Positions 24,786 through 33,514 are shown, numbered from the stretch's first letter. The stretch: 64,000 nt of DNA from Streptomyces xanthochromogenes (GCF_014650455.1 NZ_BMUZ01000011.1:62001-126000); one strand, 5' to 3'. Notes: generated from the sequence alone by a model not told the origin. Program-made: numbers and translations.

Positions 24786-25337
24786 ATGAAGACGAGTACG
24801 GGGGCGGATGCCGTGCGGCTCGGCCGGGCAGTGCCCTGGGCGGCGTCGGAACGTCCGCCGGAAGGGCCTGTCCAGTCGCCTCCGCACTGGTCGATGCGTC
24901 CGGCGGAAGCGGCCGATGTGGAGCCGATCGCCGAGCTGCGGGCCGTGGTGATGCGGCCGGACCTGGAGCGACTGGGCCGGTTCGACGAGCACCGGGTGCG
25001 GCAGCGGTTCCGGGACGCGTTCTCCCCGCCGCACACCTCGGTGATACTGGCCGATGGCGTCCTCGCGGGCTGCGTGGCCCTGCGCCCGGCCGAAGAGGGC
25101 CAGTGGCTGGAGCACTTCTATCTGGCTCCGGCCGTACAGGGCCACGGCCTCGGGTCGGCCGTCCTGCGAACGGTGCTCGGGCGGACCGACGCCGACGGGG
25201 AGACCGTCCGTCTGAACGTCCTGCGCGGCAGCGCCGCCCGGCGGCTCTACGAGCGTCACGGGTTCACGGTGGAGGCGCAGGACCCCGTCGACGTCTTCAT
25301 GGTGCGTCGCCCGCCGGGCACCGGCCTGCCCGGATGA
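24786..25337 (+). CDS. GNAT family N-acetyltransferase
   Basis: A 183-residue protein with the GNAT core: WLEHFYLAPAVQGHGLGSAVL gives the acetyl-CoA pyrophosphate-binding Q/R-x-x-G-x-G/A motif (as QGHGLG), and RRLYERHGFTVE is the C-terminal motif B. ATG 24786 follows the palindromic operator; an internal ATG at 24894 (MRPAEAAD) would give a minimal domain, and the first 36 residues are probably flexible. The acceptor is unknown. It is convergent with the VOC gene, with only 4 nt between the stops. Confidence 0.75.
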   Translation: MKTSTGADAVRLGRAVPWAASERPPEGPVQSPPHWSMRPAEAADVEPIAELRAVVMRPDLERLGRFDEHRVRQRFRDAFSPPHTSVILADGVLAGCVALRPAEEGQWLEHFYLAPAVQGHGLGSAVLRTVLGRTDADGETVRLNVLRGSAARRLYERHGFTVEAQDPVDVFMVRRPPGTGLPG

Positions 25338-25341
25338 CGTC

Positions 25342-25689
25342 CTAGGACACCGGGTTCTCGATCAGGGTGACGCGGTTGCCGTCCGGGTCGTGGACGGCGG
25401 CGAACCGCACCCGCTGGGCGCCCGGCTGGACCTCCCCGGCGGTGATCCCGCGCGCGGCCAGATCCGTGAGCACCTTGTCGAGGTCGTCGACCGCGAGGTT
25501 GAGCAGCGTCGACCCCGCGTGCTCCGGTGCCTGGAACACCGACACCCAGCCGGACGGGGCGATGTGCCAGTCGGCGAGCCCCGGCATCGGCCTCTTGTCG
25601 GCGGGCCGCCCCAGGAGCCGCTCGTACCAGGCCACCGCGGCCTCCATCTCGGTCACGGGCGCCACCGCGAGGACGTGGGTGAATGACAT
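25342..25689 (-). CDS. VOC/glyoxalase-like protein
   Basis: A 115-residue single-domain vicinal-oxygen-chelate protein: AVAWYERLLGRPADKRP and the terminal DPDGNRVTLIENP are typical. Start ATG 25689 gives MSFTHVLAVAP; the longer ORF upstream is spurious. Members include bleomycin-type resistance proteins, dioxygenases and glyoxalases, and many small Streptomyces copies have no assigned substrate. It lies alone, divergent from the HIT-like ORF. Confidence 0.8.
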   Translation of the reverse strand: MSFTHVLAVAPVTEMEAAVAWYERLLGRPADKRPMPGLADWHIAPSGWVSVFQAPEHAGSTLLNLAVDDLDKVLTDLAARGITAGEVQPGAQRVRFAAVHDPDGNRVTLIENPVS

Positions 25690-25846
25690 GGCGATCCTTC
25701 CGTTCGGAGCGGTCCGGCGGGTACGGCGGGTGACCCGGCGGGCCGCCTCGACCACGGGTCGTGCCGGCCCGCGCCGGCCGTTCAGTCCTTCCGACTCCGT
25801 CGGGGCCCGAAACTCATCGCCGGAGCCCTTCACCTAGGCTTCGGCG

Positions 25847-27079
25847 ATGACGAGCGACTGGCGCACCAACCGGATCGAGAGCGCTCTGCGCGGCGAAAAC
25901 CCCACCGTGCTGCGGCGGTTGAGGGCGGGCTTCGCGGTGATCGGCGACGTGCAGTTCCTGCCGGGCTACTCAGTGCTCCTGGTCGACGATCCCCGGGTGC
26001 AACGGCTCTCCGAGCTCCCGAAGGCGAAGCGCCGGGACTTCCTGGCGGACATGGACGTGCTCGGCGAAGCCGTCGAGCAGGCCTGCCGCCTGCTCGACCC
26101 GGCGCTTCGACGGGTGAACCTGGAGATCCTCGGCAACGCCGACGGATTCCTCCACGCGCATGTGTGGCCGCGCTTCGCGTGGGAACCGGCCGAACTCGTG
26201 CGCGTTCCCGTCTGGCTCTACCCGCGGGAGAACTGGCGGGACGAGCGGCACGCCCTCGCGCCCCGGCACGACGTCCTGCGGCAGCGGATCTCCGACGAGC
26301 TGGGGCGGCTCACCGGGCGGGACGCGTCGCGGGAGTGCGTCCCGTCGGTGCAGGGCAGGCCGGGAGGGCCGGGCATCGCGTTCCGCTTGTCCAGCGTTCC
26401 GGGGCCGCACTACCGTGCAGGGGTGGATCTCTTCACACGCTCCTGGGCCGCTCTGCTGGCCGTGGTCGCCGGGCTTCCCGAGCGGGACTTCGGGCGGCCT
26501 TCCGGCTGTGCGGGCTGGCTGGTGCGCGACCTCGTGTGCCATCTGGTCATCGACGCCCAGGACGTACTCATCACCCTCGTCACGCCCGCCGACGCGGAGC
26601 CGACCGTGGACGCGGTGACCTACTGGAAGGCGGGAAACCAGCCGCCGGACGGCGACGACCCGCTGGACGCGCTGACCGTCCGGCTCGCCGCCGCGTACGA
26701 GGACCCCGAGCTGCTCAAGTTCCACCTCGAAGACGTCGGCTCCGCCGCGGGACGCGCGGCCCGCCTCGCCGACCCGGGCACCCGGGTGCGCACCCAGGAC
26801 CAGGTCCTCACCACGGGCGACTACCTCGCCGCGTACGTTCTGGAGTGGACCCTGCACCACCTCGACCTCAGCGACCGCCTCCCGGGCGTCGCCGGGCCGC
26901 CCGCCGAGGGGGCGGCAGCATCTCGTGCCCTCCTCGAGGCGATCGCGGGCGCCGCGTTCCCGCCGTCCTTCAGCGATACGGACGTCCTGCTGATCGGCAC
27001 CGGCCGCCGGGTTCCGACTCCCGCTCGGCTGGACGAGCTGGGAGCGTTGGCCACCCGGCTGCCGCTCGTCCTCGGCTGA
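25847..27079 (+). CDS. in-frame HIT-like hydrolase + maleylpyruvate isomerase-like ORF (fusion or lost stop)
   Basis: One 410-residue ORF. Residues 1-165 are a HIT-family protein (GYSVLLVDDP, LHAHVWPRF), of the kind annotated as Ap4A hydrolase. Residues 193-410 are a mycothiol-dependent maleylpyruvate isomerase/DinB-like protein (FTRSWAALLAVVAGLPERDFGRPSGCAGW...). The 30-residue junction is low-complexity and reads like translated intergenic DNA. An in-frame GTG at 26423 preceded by a good promoter would start the second protein normally. Either the HIT stop was lost or a genuine fusion exists; I favour two functional units, with the distal one also made from its own leaderless mRNA. Confidence 0.7.
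   Translation: MTSDWRTNRIESALRGENPTVLRRLRAGFAVIGDVQFLPGYSVLLVDDPRVQRLSELPKAKRRDFLADMDVLGEAVEQACRLLDPALRRVNLEILGNADGFLHAHVWPRFAWEPAELVRVPVWLYPRENWRDERHALAPRHDVLRQRISDELGRLTGRDASRECVPSVQGRPGGPGIAFRLSSVPGPHYRAGVDLFTRSWAALLAVVAGLPERDFGRPSGCAGWLVRDLVCHLVIDAQDVLITLVTPADAEPTVDAVTYWKAGNQPPDGDDPLDALTVRLAAAYEDPELLKFHLEDVGSAAGRAARLADPGTRVRTQDQVLTTGDYLAAYVLEWTLHHLDLSDRLPGVAGPPAEGAAASRALLEAIAGAAFPPSFSDTDVLLIGTGRRVPTPARLDELGALATRLPLVLG
26387..26416 (+). promoter_or_regulatory. candidate internal leaderless promoter
   Basis: TTGTCC (26387-26392), an 18-bp spacer and TACCGT (26411-26416), then 6 nt to the GTG at 26423. Transcription from it would begin at the start codon of the maleylpyruvate isomerase-like part. 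Confidence 0.5.
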
Positions 27080-27452
27080 CGCATACTGCGCCAACTACAC
27101 GGCGTCGTCGACGGCCGGGACGTCCACCCCCGCAGCCGACGGATCGCCCGCCGGGACGCGCCGGGCCAATGGTAGGGGCCCGGATGCTCCGCTGTGCCCC
27201 AATTCCCCCGGTGTGTAAGGGAATTCGCCGCAGAACACACGACTCTGTCAAGGCGTCGGCCGGCCGGGCCGCCGAGCGGCCACGCGGCCGAATGAATCCG
27301 AGCCACACCCAAGTGGCGCGAATACCCGCCATCACCGGCATGTCCGAAGTTCGGCACTGTTCACTGGTAAATGACCAAAGGTCCCGGACGGCCTGCGCGC
27401 TTCGGGCCCGATGCCGAGGGCGACACCGGGAAGATCGGGGAACGGATTTGCC
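27080..27452. other. intergenic region with an inverted repeat
   Basis: 373 nt without a supportable gene. It holds AATTCCC (27201-27207) and GGGAATT (27219-27225), a 7-bp inverted repeat with an 11-bp spacer that could be an operator for the cassette starting at 27453. CCGAAGTTCGG near 27345 is a shorter palindrome. Base composition is less GC-rich than the flanking genes. Confidence 0.5.
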
Positions 27453-28310
27453 ATGATCCACGAAAGCGAAGGCGTCGACAGCGTCGTCGACGTCCTGGAA
27501 CACCATCTGGTCCACGAGGTACCACCGCTCCGCCTCGACGGGGCGCGACGCGCATTCCTCACGCAGGGGTTCGTGAAGACAGGATTCCTCGCTCCGCACG
27601 ACGTCAAGAAGCTGATCTCGGAGGAGACCGAGTCGCTGATAGTCCGTCATGCCGTGCGCAGGGACGGCGCGTTCGCCGAGACCGGGGGCACACCGCGGCG
27701 CATGCACAACGTACGCCGTGCGGAGATCGCCGAGCACGGCCGGATCCTTCCCCGGCTGTATTCCTCGACGGGATTGCGCGAGGCGCTGAGTGTCATCGCG
27801 GGCGAGGAAGTCCTCGAATGCCCTTACGCGCCCGAGCAGTTCGTCATCACCGAGCTCACCCAGTCCGGTGACACGCACGGCTGGCATTGGGACGACTACA
27901 GTTTCGCCCTCGTGTGGGTGATCGACTGCCCGCCGCTCGAACGGGGCGGTTTCGTCCAGTGCGTGCCGCGCACGGAGTGGGACAAGGAAAGCCCGCAACT
28001 GCACCGGCACTTCGTGTCTCGCCCCATTCACTCCGTCGAACTCCTGCCCGGCGACCTCTATTTCCTGCGCTCCGACACCACCTTGCACCGCGTGTATCCG
28101 GTGACCGGCGGCAGGCGCCTCATCGTGAACATGGGGTATGCCGCGCGCCGTGACCTCGCCAAGCCCCTGTCCCACGAGACCATGGACGCCCTGTGGGCGG
28201 ATCCGGTCGGGGACTCCGCCTCCCGCGGAACGGAACAGGAGAGTTCCCAGTGGCGGCCCAAGCCCTGCGGCGGCACATCGGAGTCCCCGGACTCGTCGTC
28301 CACTATCTGA
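27453..28310 (+). CDS. Fe(II)/2-oxoglutarate oxygenase, BesD-halogenase-like fold with hydroxylase triad
   Basis: A 285-residue non-haem iron enzyme. The stretch DTHGWHWDDYSFALVWV closely resembles the BesD/HalB family of free amino-acid radical halogenases, but the residue after HW is Asp147 rather than the halogenase Gly. The visible triad is His145, Asp147 and His212 (TTLHRVYP), with Arg221/222 for 2-oxoglutarate. A full Asp-containing triad predicts hydroxylation rather than chlorination. ATG 27453 follows a GGGGAA site. Its 3' end overlaps the permease gene by 61 nt. Likely substrate is a free amino acid such as Lys, Orn or a branched-chain residue; this is inferred from the family. Confidence 0.8.
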   Translation: MIHESEGVDSVVDVLEHHLVHEVPPLRLDGARRAFLTQGFVKTGFLAPHDVKKLISEETESLIVRHAVRRDGAFAETGGTPRRMHNVRRAEIAEHGRILPRLYSSTGLREALSVIAGEEVLECPYAPEQFVITELTQSGDTHGWHWDDYSFALVWVIDCPPLERGGFVQCVPRTEWDKESPQLHRHFVSRPIHSVELLPGDLYFLRSDTTLHRVYPVTGGRRLIVNMGYAARRDLAKPLSHETMDALWADPVGDSASRGTEQESSQWRPKPCGGTSESPDSSSTI

Positions 28311-29725
28311 CCTCGGTGCTCGGCGTCGGCCTGCTCGTCATCCCGGTCCTGGCGTGGACCACGGCGGGCCCCCTGTCGCTGCTGGCCTGGGGCATCCTGA
28401 TCGTGTACAGCTATCCGTTCGCGCTCGTCTTCGCCAAGCTCTCGACGCTGCATCCGACGAGCAAAGGCGTCGCCCAGTTCGTCGAGGTGGCCTTCGGGCG
28501 CCGGGCGGGCCGGGTCGCCGCCCTCTACCTCCTGATGACGCTGCTCGCGGCCAATCCCGTACTGGGCCTGATCGCCGGCCGCTATCTGCTCGCGGCGCTG
28601 GCCCCGGGCGCCTCCAACCGGGCCTCGCTCACGGCCGGGGCGCTCGTCATCCTCGGCTGCATCGCGCTCAACCTGCTCGGCCTCAAGGTCAGCGGCCGCG
28701 TTCAGCTCGGGGTGCTCGTGGTGGTGGTCGGGGTGCTGTGCGCCGTCATCACCCTGGCGCTGCCGCAGGGCGGCACGGCCAACCTCGGGCCGTTCGCCCC
28801 GCACGGGTGGTCGGCGCTCGGGGACTGCCTGCTGATCTGTTTCTTCGGGTTCATCGGCTGGGAGAACGCGGCCCCCGTCGCGGAGGAGGTGCGCGACCCG
28901 GCGCGCACCTTCCCGCGCGGCATCCTGTGGGCCGTCTGCGTGGTGGGAGTGCTGTACTTCGCGATGGCGCTCACGGTGGCCCTCACCCTGCCGGCCGATC
29001 AGAGCACCCAGGAGCAACTCACGGGATTCACCCGCCTGTTGAGGCTGGCGACCGGCGCCGACCACTCGACCCTCGGCTATCTCGTGGCGGCCGTCCTGCT
29101 CGTGCTCACCACCAACGCCTGGTGCCTGGGCACCTCCCGGGTCGTCTTCGCACTGGCCCGCGAAGGCATCGTCCCCCGTGGCCTGAGCCGGGTCTCGCCC
29201 CGCACCGGAACACCGTCGCGGGCGGTGCTCGCGCTCGTACCGGGCTACAGCCTGACCCTCGGCCTGCTGGTGGCGACCGACTCCAACGAGTCCGTCCTCA
29301 TCAAGGCGTCGTCCGCGGCCTATCTCCTGGTCTTCCTCCTCGCGTTCCTGTCCGCCATGCGGCTCGTACGCACCGGGCCGATGCGCTGGACGATCCGTCT
29401 GGTCACGGCCGTGACCGTGCTGATGCTTCCGTTCATGGGCATCAGCGTCGGATACGCGGCCGCCATGCTCGCCGCGGCGATGCTCGTCGAAGCGTGGCTC
29501 TCCCGGCACGAGCGCGAACGGAAGGACCGGCGCGAGGGCGAGCCCAAGCACGAGGGCCTGTACGAGGGCCTGCATGAGGGCGAGGGCCTGCACGAGGGCG
29601 ATCAGGAACGCACCGGGCCACTGGGGGCAACGGCGTGGGACCCCGCCTCGCACCCGACGTCGTACCCCGCGCGCGACACCGCAACGCCGTCCCACCACCA
29701 CCCGCCCGACCGACGAAAGAGGTGA
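28250..29725 (+). CDS. APC superfamily amino-acid permease with repetitive C-terminal tail
   Basis: A 491-residue membrane protein with about 12 helices and APC motifs (SVLGVGLLVIP at helix 1, GFIGWENAAPVAEEVRDP at helix 6). GTG 28250 has AGGAG 8 nt upstream. The last ~70 residues are hydrophilic and include EGLYEGLHEGEGLHEG repeats and a His/Pro-rich end, unusual for APC transporters. Located inside the oxygenase-carbamoyltransferase-SDR cassette, so it may import the amino-acid precursor or export the product. Direction is not predictable. Confidence 0.85.
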   Translation: MAAQALRRHIGVPGLVVHYLTSVLGVGLLVIPVLAWTTAGPLSLLAWGILIVYSYPFALVFAKLSTLHPTSKGVAQFVEVAFGRRAGRVAALYLLMTLLAANPVLGLIAGRYLLAALAPGASNRASLTAGALVILGCIALNLLGLKVSGRVQLGVLVVVVGVLCAVITLALPQGGTANLGPFAPHGWSALGDCLLICFFGFIGWENAAPVAEEVRDPARTFPRGILWAVCVVGVLYFAMALTVALTLPADQSTQEQLTGFTRLLRLATGADHSTLGYLVAAVLLVLTTNAWCLGTSRVVFALAREGIVPRGLSRVSPRTGTPSRAVLALVPGYSLTLGLLVATDSNESVLIKASSAAYLLVFLLAFLSAMRLVRTGPMRWTIRLVTAVTVLMLPFMGISVGYAAAMLAAAMLVEAWLSRHERERKDRREGEPKHEGLYEGLHEGEGLHEGDQERTGPLGATAWDPASHPTSYPARDTATPSHHHPPDRRKR

Positions 29726-29729
29726 CGCC

Positions 29730-30752
29730 GTGCTCGGCCGCCACATACTCGGAATGACCGACTTCGACGCCGACGAGTTACGTTCCGTGCTCTCCCTCGC
29801 CGAACGCATGAAGAGCGGCGACGACACCCACCCCTACCTCACCGGCACGGATCTGGGACTCCTCTTCCACGTCCCGTCCACCCGCACCCGCGTGTCCTTC
29901 CAGGTGGCCGCGGCCCAACTCGGCGGCCGCAGCTACACCTACGGCCCCGAAGAGCTGCGCCTGGCCAACAACGAGACGGTCGAGGACACGGCCGGGGTGC
30001 TCAGCCGCTACCTCAGCGCGCTCGTCGTCCGCTGGTACGACATGGCCGACTACGGCGCCGGGCACCGGCGTCTGCACACCATGGCCGAGCACTCCTCCAT
30101 CCCGGTCATCAACGCCCTCGACGACGAGGAGCACCCCTGCCAGGTGCTCGCCGACCTGCTGACGCTGCGCGAGCGGTTCGGCGACGAGCTGCCGCGGAAG
30201 CGGGTCGTCTACACCTGGGCGTACTCCTCGCGGCAGAAGACACCGGGAGTGCTGCACTCCTCGCTGCTGGCGGCAGCCCTGCTCGGCCACCACGTCACGT
30301 TCGCCCATCCGCCCGGCTTCGAGCTGGACGAGCGATACGTCAAGGAGGCCCAGGCCCTCGCGGCCGCCTCCGGGGCCCGGCTCGACTTCGTCGAGGACAT
30401 GGCCGAGGCGGTGCGGGGCGCGGACGCGGTGTACGTACAGAGCTGGAAGTCCCTGCGGCTGCCGGGGCAGCACGAGTGGCAGGCGCGGACGCGGCTCGCC
30501 GACCGGTGGCGGGTCACCGAACCGGTCATGGCCCTGGCCGCGCCGGGCGCGCCGTTCCTGGACTGCATGCCCAGCAACCGGGGCGAGGAGATGGACGCGG
30601 AGGTGAAGGATGGGCCCCGCTCGCTGATCTTCGACCAGGCCGAGAACCGGCTGCACGCCCAGAAGGCACTGCTCGCCCAACTGATCGGCTCCGCGCCGAG
30701 CAACGCGAGCGCGTCAGCCGACAGCGCGTCCGGCGACAGGGCTGCGCGATGA
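29730..30752 (+). CDS. knotted-type carbamoyltransferase (AOTCase/YgeW-like)
   Basis: A 340-residue aspartate/ornithine carbamoyltransferase-fold enzyme. The carbamoyl-phosphate motif STRTR is at 50-54 and HPCQ at 135-138; Cys279 sits in DCMP, where OTCases have HCLP. The segments AYSSRQKTPG (165-174), QSWKSLRLPG and IFDQAENRLHAQKA match the knotted subfamily (N-acetyl/succinyl-ornithine carbamoyltransferase, YgeW) rather than arginine-pathway OTCase. The acceptor is therefore probably not plain ornithine. GTG 29730 with AAAGAGG 7 nt upstream. The stop overlaps the SDR start (ATGA), tying them to one pathway. Confidence 0.82.
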   Translation: MLGRHILGMTDFDADELRSVLSLAERMKSGDDTHPYLTGTDLGLLFHVPSTRTRVSFQVAAAQLGGRSYTYGPEELRLANNETVEDTAGVLSRYLSALVVRWYDMADYGAGHRRLHTMAEHSSIPVINALDDEEHPCQVLADLLTLRERFGDELPRKRVVYTWAYSSRQKTPGVLHSSLLAAALLGHHVTFAHPPGFELDERYVKEAQALAAASGARLDFVEDMAEAVRGADAVYVQSWKSLRLPGQHEWQARTRLADRWRVTEPVMALAAPGAPFLDCMPSNRGEEMDAEVKDGPRSLIFDQAENRLHAQKALLAQLIGSAPSNASASADSASGDRAAR

Positions 30753-31534
30753 ACGGGCCGCGGGAGGAGACGCGGGGCTCGGAACGCGACCGTGTCGTAC
30801 TGGTCACCGGCGGCGGGGGCGGCATCGGCTCCGCGGTGTGCCGACGGCTGGCCGACCACCGCACCACGCTCGCGGTGGCGGACCGCGACGTCGAGGCGGC
30901 CCGGGAGGTCGCCCTTGAGGTGCGCTCCGCGGGCGGCCGGGCCGAGCCCTTCGGCTGCGACCTGTCCCGGCCCGACGACGTCGAGGACTTGGTCAAGTCC
31001 GTGGTGGCGCGCTTCGGCGCACTGCACGGGCTCTGTACGGTCGCCGGGAGCATCCGGCGCGGCGACATCACCGAGCTGTCCCCCGGGGACTGGCGCGCCA
31101 GCTTCGAGGACAACCTGGACTCCGTCTTCCTGACCTGCCGGGCCGCGGTCCCGCATCTGGCGAGCGCGGGCGGGGGCGCGATCGTCACCATCGCCTCGGG
31201 CTGGGGCCTGCGCGCGGGCCGCCGTGCCGCCGCCTACTGCGCGGCCAAGGCGGGTGTGGTGATGCTGACCCAGGCCATGGCGCTCGACCACGCGTCGGCC
31301 GGCATCCGCGCCAACTGCGTCGCGCCGGGCGACGTACGGACCGGCATGCTGGAACGCGAGGCGCATCAACTCGGCCGCCCGGTGGCCGAGTTCTACGCGG
31401 AGGCGGCCGACCGGCCACTGGGGCGGATCGGTGAACCGCACGAGATCGCGGACGCCGTGCGGTTCCTGCTGGGCGAGGAGTCGTCCTTCGTCACCGGGGC
31501 GGTTCTGACGGTGGACGGTGGTGGCACGGTGTAG
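30749..31534 (+). CDS. short-chain dehydrogenase/reductase of carbamoyltransferase cassette
   Basis: A 261-residue classical SDR: TGGGGGIGS (near residue 20), VAGS in place of NNAG, AYCAAKAG with the catalytic Tyr-Lys pair, and a C-terminal VDGGGTV. ATG overlaps the carbamoyltransferase stop by 4 nt. The obvious hypothesis is oxidation of the hydroxyl introduced by the upstream oxygenase to a ketone. Last gene of the cassette; about 140 nt to the next, unrelated gene. Confidence 0.85.
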   Translation: MNGPREETRGSERDRVVLVTGGGGGIGSAVCRRLADHRTTLAVADRDVEAAREVALEVRSAGGRAEPFGCDLSRPDDVEDLVKSVVARFGALHGLCTVAGSIRRGDITELSPGDWRASFEDNLDSVFLTCRAAVPHLASAGGGAIVTIASGWGLRAGRRAAAYCAAKAGVVMLTQAMALDHASAGIRANCVAPGDVRTGMLEREAHQLGRPVAEFYAEAADRPLGRIGEPHEIADAVRFLLGEESSFVTGAVLTVDGGGTV

Positions 31535-31677
31535 GCATCGAGGCCGCCGCACACGACTCCCGCCGGGGTTGGCCCTGGCCCTAACGCGATATAACGTAAG
31601 TTCATTCGCAGACGTCGAGGCCGCCGGACGGCGGACCGGGACGTCGAGGGCGCCAGTCACGAGAGCGGGACGGGAAC

Positions 31678-32322
31678 ATGTCGGGATCCAGCAGGAAGCC
31701 GCCGACCGCCGGGGAGCCGCACGGCCCCGGCACGCCACCGCCCATCAGGGCTTCGCACGCCGACCGCGACCGGACGGTGGACCAGCTGCGCATCGCGGCA
31801 GGCGACGGCCTGCTGGACGCCGCCGAACTGGACCAGCGCCTCGAAGCGGCCCTGACCGCCCGCACCCTCGACGAACTGGCGGAGCTCACGGTGGACCTGC
31901 CGCCCCTGGCGTCGACACCGGACGGGGCGGCGGTCGAGGTGAAGGACGTCCTGCGGATCGACCAGCAGGCCGGGTCCGTCCGCAAGGACGGGCACTGGGT
32001 CGTGCCGCGGCGCATCGACCTCAGGTCGTCCTGGTGCGACGTGACCTTCGACTTCACCGAAGCCGTGATCACCCAGGACGTCCTGAGCATCGACATGGAG
32101 ATGCGCGGCGGCACGCTGCTCCTGGTGACCGGGCCCGGAGTCATCGTCAACTCCGAGTCCCTGTCCATGAGTTACTCCAAGGGTGCGGTTCCCCGGCCGG
32201 CGGCTCCCGGCACCCCGCGCACTCTGCGCGTCGAGCTGACGGGACACCTCGCCTACGGCCGGATCAAGGTGGGCCCGCCCCGCCGGAGCTTCGCGCGATG
32301 GCTGCGGCGCACATCCGCGTAG
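31678..32322 (+). CDS. DUF1707 (SHOCT-like) domain protein
   Basis: A 214-residue soluble protein. Residues 24-75 (RASHADRDRTVDQLRIAAGDG..LDQRLEAAL) form the DUF1707 helical pair common in actinobacteria. A beta-rich C-terminal half follows (DVLRIDQQAGSVRKDGHW, LRSSWCDVTFDF) like a cell-wall-active-antibiotic-response domain. No membrane segment. The role of the family is not established; paralogues are often stress-linked. Confidence 0.8.
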   Translation: MSGSSRKPPTAGEPHGPGTPPPIRASHADRDRTVDQLRIAAGDGLLDAAELDQRLEAALTARTLDELAELTVDLPPLASTPDGAAVEVKDVLRIDQQAGSVRKDGHWVVPRRIDLRSSWCDVTFDFTEAVITQDVLSIDMEMRGGTLLLVTGPGVIVNSESLSMSYSKGAVPRPAAPGTPRTLRVELTGHLAYGRIKVGPPRRSFARWLRRTSA

Positions 32323-32373
32323 CTGGTCGCCGCGGTCCGTTCCGGCACACCGCCCAGCCCCGCGTGCTCCGCT

Positions 32374-33225
32374 TCAGACCAGCTTCGCCAGCAGCAGCTC
32401 GATGTCCTGCGCCGACAGCTCGACGCCGAACACCTCGTCGAGCACCTCGGGCACCTCTGCGGTCACCAGCTCCCTGCTCTCCGGCGGTCCCGGCACGCCG
32501 GGCCTGACGGTGGTCAGGAGGCGGTTGTCCAGGGAGTGCAGCCGGTCGGGGTGCAGACGCTGGAGGTAGAGGCGGTCGCTGAAGGCCGAGTGCGGGCTGG
32601 AGGCGCCGTAGTGGTTGGCGACCTGGAGGTCGACGGGGTACTGCCGGTGCAGGGTGAAGGTGTGCCGGACCATCCACCCGTCGTCACTCACCTCGATTCC
32701 CTCGCGGGGTGCCGCAGGCTGGTGGAGCGCCCATCCGGTCTCGCCCGGCGAGACCTCCTGGCGCCGCAGCCGGTAGGCCCATACCCCGTCGTCGCTGTCC
32801 GTCGCGTCGGTCAGTTCGATGGGTTCCAGCGGGCTGGCGCCGAATCCGATGTCGCTCAGCCAGCGCCTGCCCTCCAGCTCGACGATCACCATCGCGTGCG
32901 TCTCGGGCCTGATCCGCGTCGAACCCATCCGGACCCGGCCCTGGACCACGAAGAAGGAGAAGCCCAGGCGCTCCAGGGCCGCCGCGTACAGGGTGACGTG
33001 CTCGAAACAGGTACCGCCGCGCGCGGTGCCGACCATCTTGGCCTGCACCGAATCCAGGTCGAGCGGGCGGTACTTGCGAAGCACCGCCTCCACGTTCTCC
33101 CAGCGCATGGAGAGCACATGGGCCCGGTGCAGCGCGCGCAGCGTGGCAAGGGAAGGGGTGCGGTCTCCCTCGTGGCCGAGGTGTGCCAGATAGGCATCGA
33201 GGTCGAGGGCATCGCCGTTCCACAT
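32374..33225 (-). CDS. nat: arylamine N-acetyltransferase
   Basis: A 283-residue enzyme with the complete Cys-His-Asp triad: Cys in RGGTCFEHV, His in THAMVIVE, Asp in SDIGFGASP. It transfers acetyl from acetyl-CoA to arylamines or hydrazines; family members also include amide synthases of ansamycin pathways, but no polyketide genes are nearby. Start ATG 33225 with AAGGAG 8 nt upstream gives MWNGDALDLDAYL; the upstream extension is rejected. Convergent with the DUF1707 gene. Confidence 0.9.
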   Translation of the reverse strand: MWNGDALDLDAYLAHLGHEGDRTPSLATLRALHRAHVLSMRWENVEAVLRKYRPLDLDSVQAKMVGTARGGTCFEHVTLYAAALERLGFSFFVVQGRVRMGSTRIRPETHAMVIVELEGRRWLSDIGFGASPLEPIELTDATDSDDGVWAYRLRRQEVSPGETGWALHQPAAPREGIEVSDDGWMVRHTFTLHRQYPVDLQVANHYGASSPHSAFSDRLYLQRLHPDRLHSLDNRLLTTVRPGVPGPPESRELVTAEVPEVLDEVFGVELSAQDIELLLAKLV

Positions 33226-33363
33226 GGGGAGGGTCTCCTTGTGTTGTCGCCGCACATACGGTGCCCGCAGCGCCTACGACTGTCGCGGCGCGTACAGGGG
33301 GTTATGCCCATTTCAGCGATCTTGAGCACCGCGCTATTCCGTTCGGGTACTCGACCCTTGGCC

Positions 33364-33408
33364 CTGGTCCCACAGTCCTGGTCCCACCAGTCCGGCTCCT
33401 GGTCCCAC
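33364..33408. repeat. three copies of CTGGTCCCAC
   Basis: CTGGTCCCAC at 33364-33373, 33378-33387 and 33399-33408, followed by a CCCTGG-rich stretch, in the 290-nt gap upstream of nat (minus) and the membrane protein gene (plus). It could bind a regulator or be simple slippage. Confidence 0.6.
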
Positions 33409-33514
33409 ACTCCTGCTCTGCCCCCCGACCCTGGCCCTGGCCCTGAGGGTTCTGGACACCACAGGCGTGTGTGCGAGACTGCCCGCCACTTCGGGACACG
33501 GGGGGGGCGGGGCG

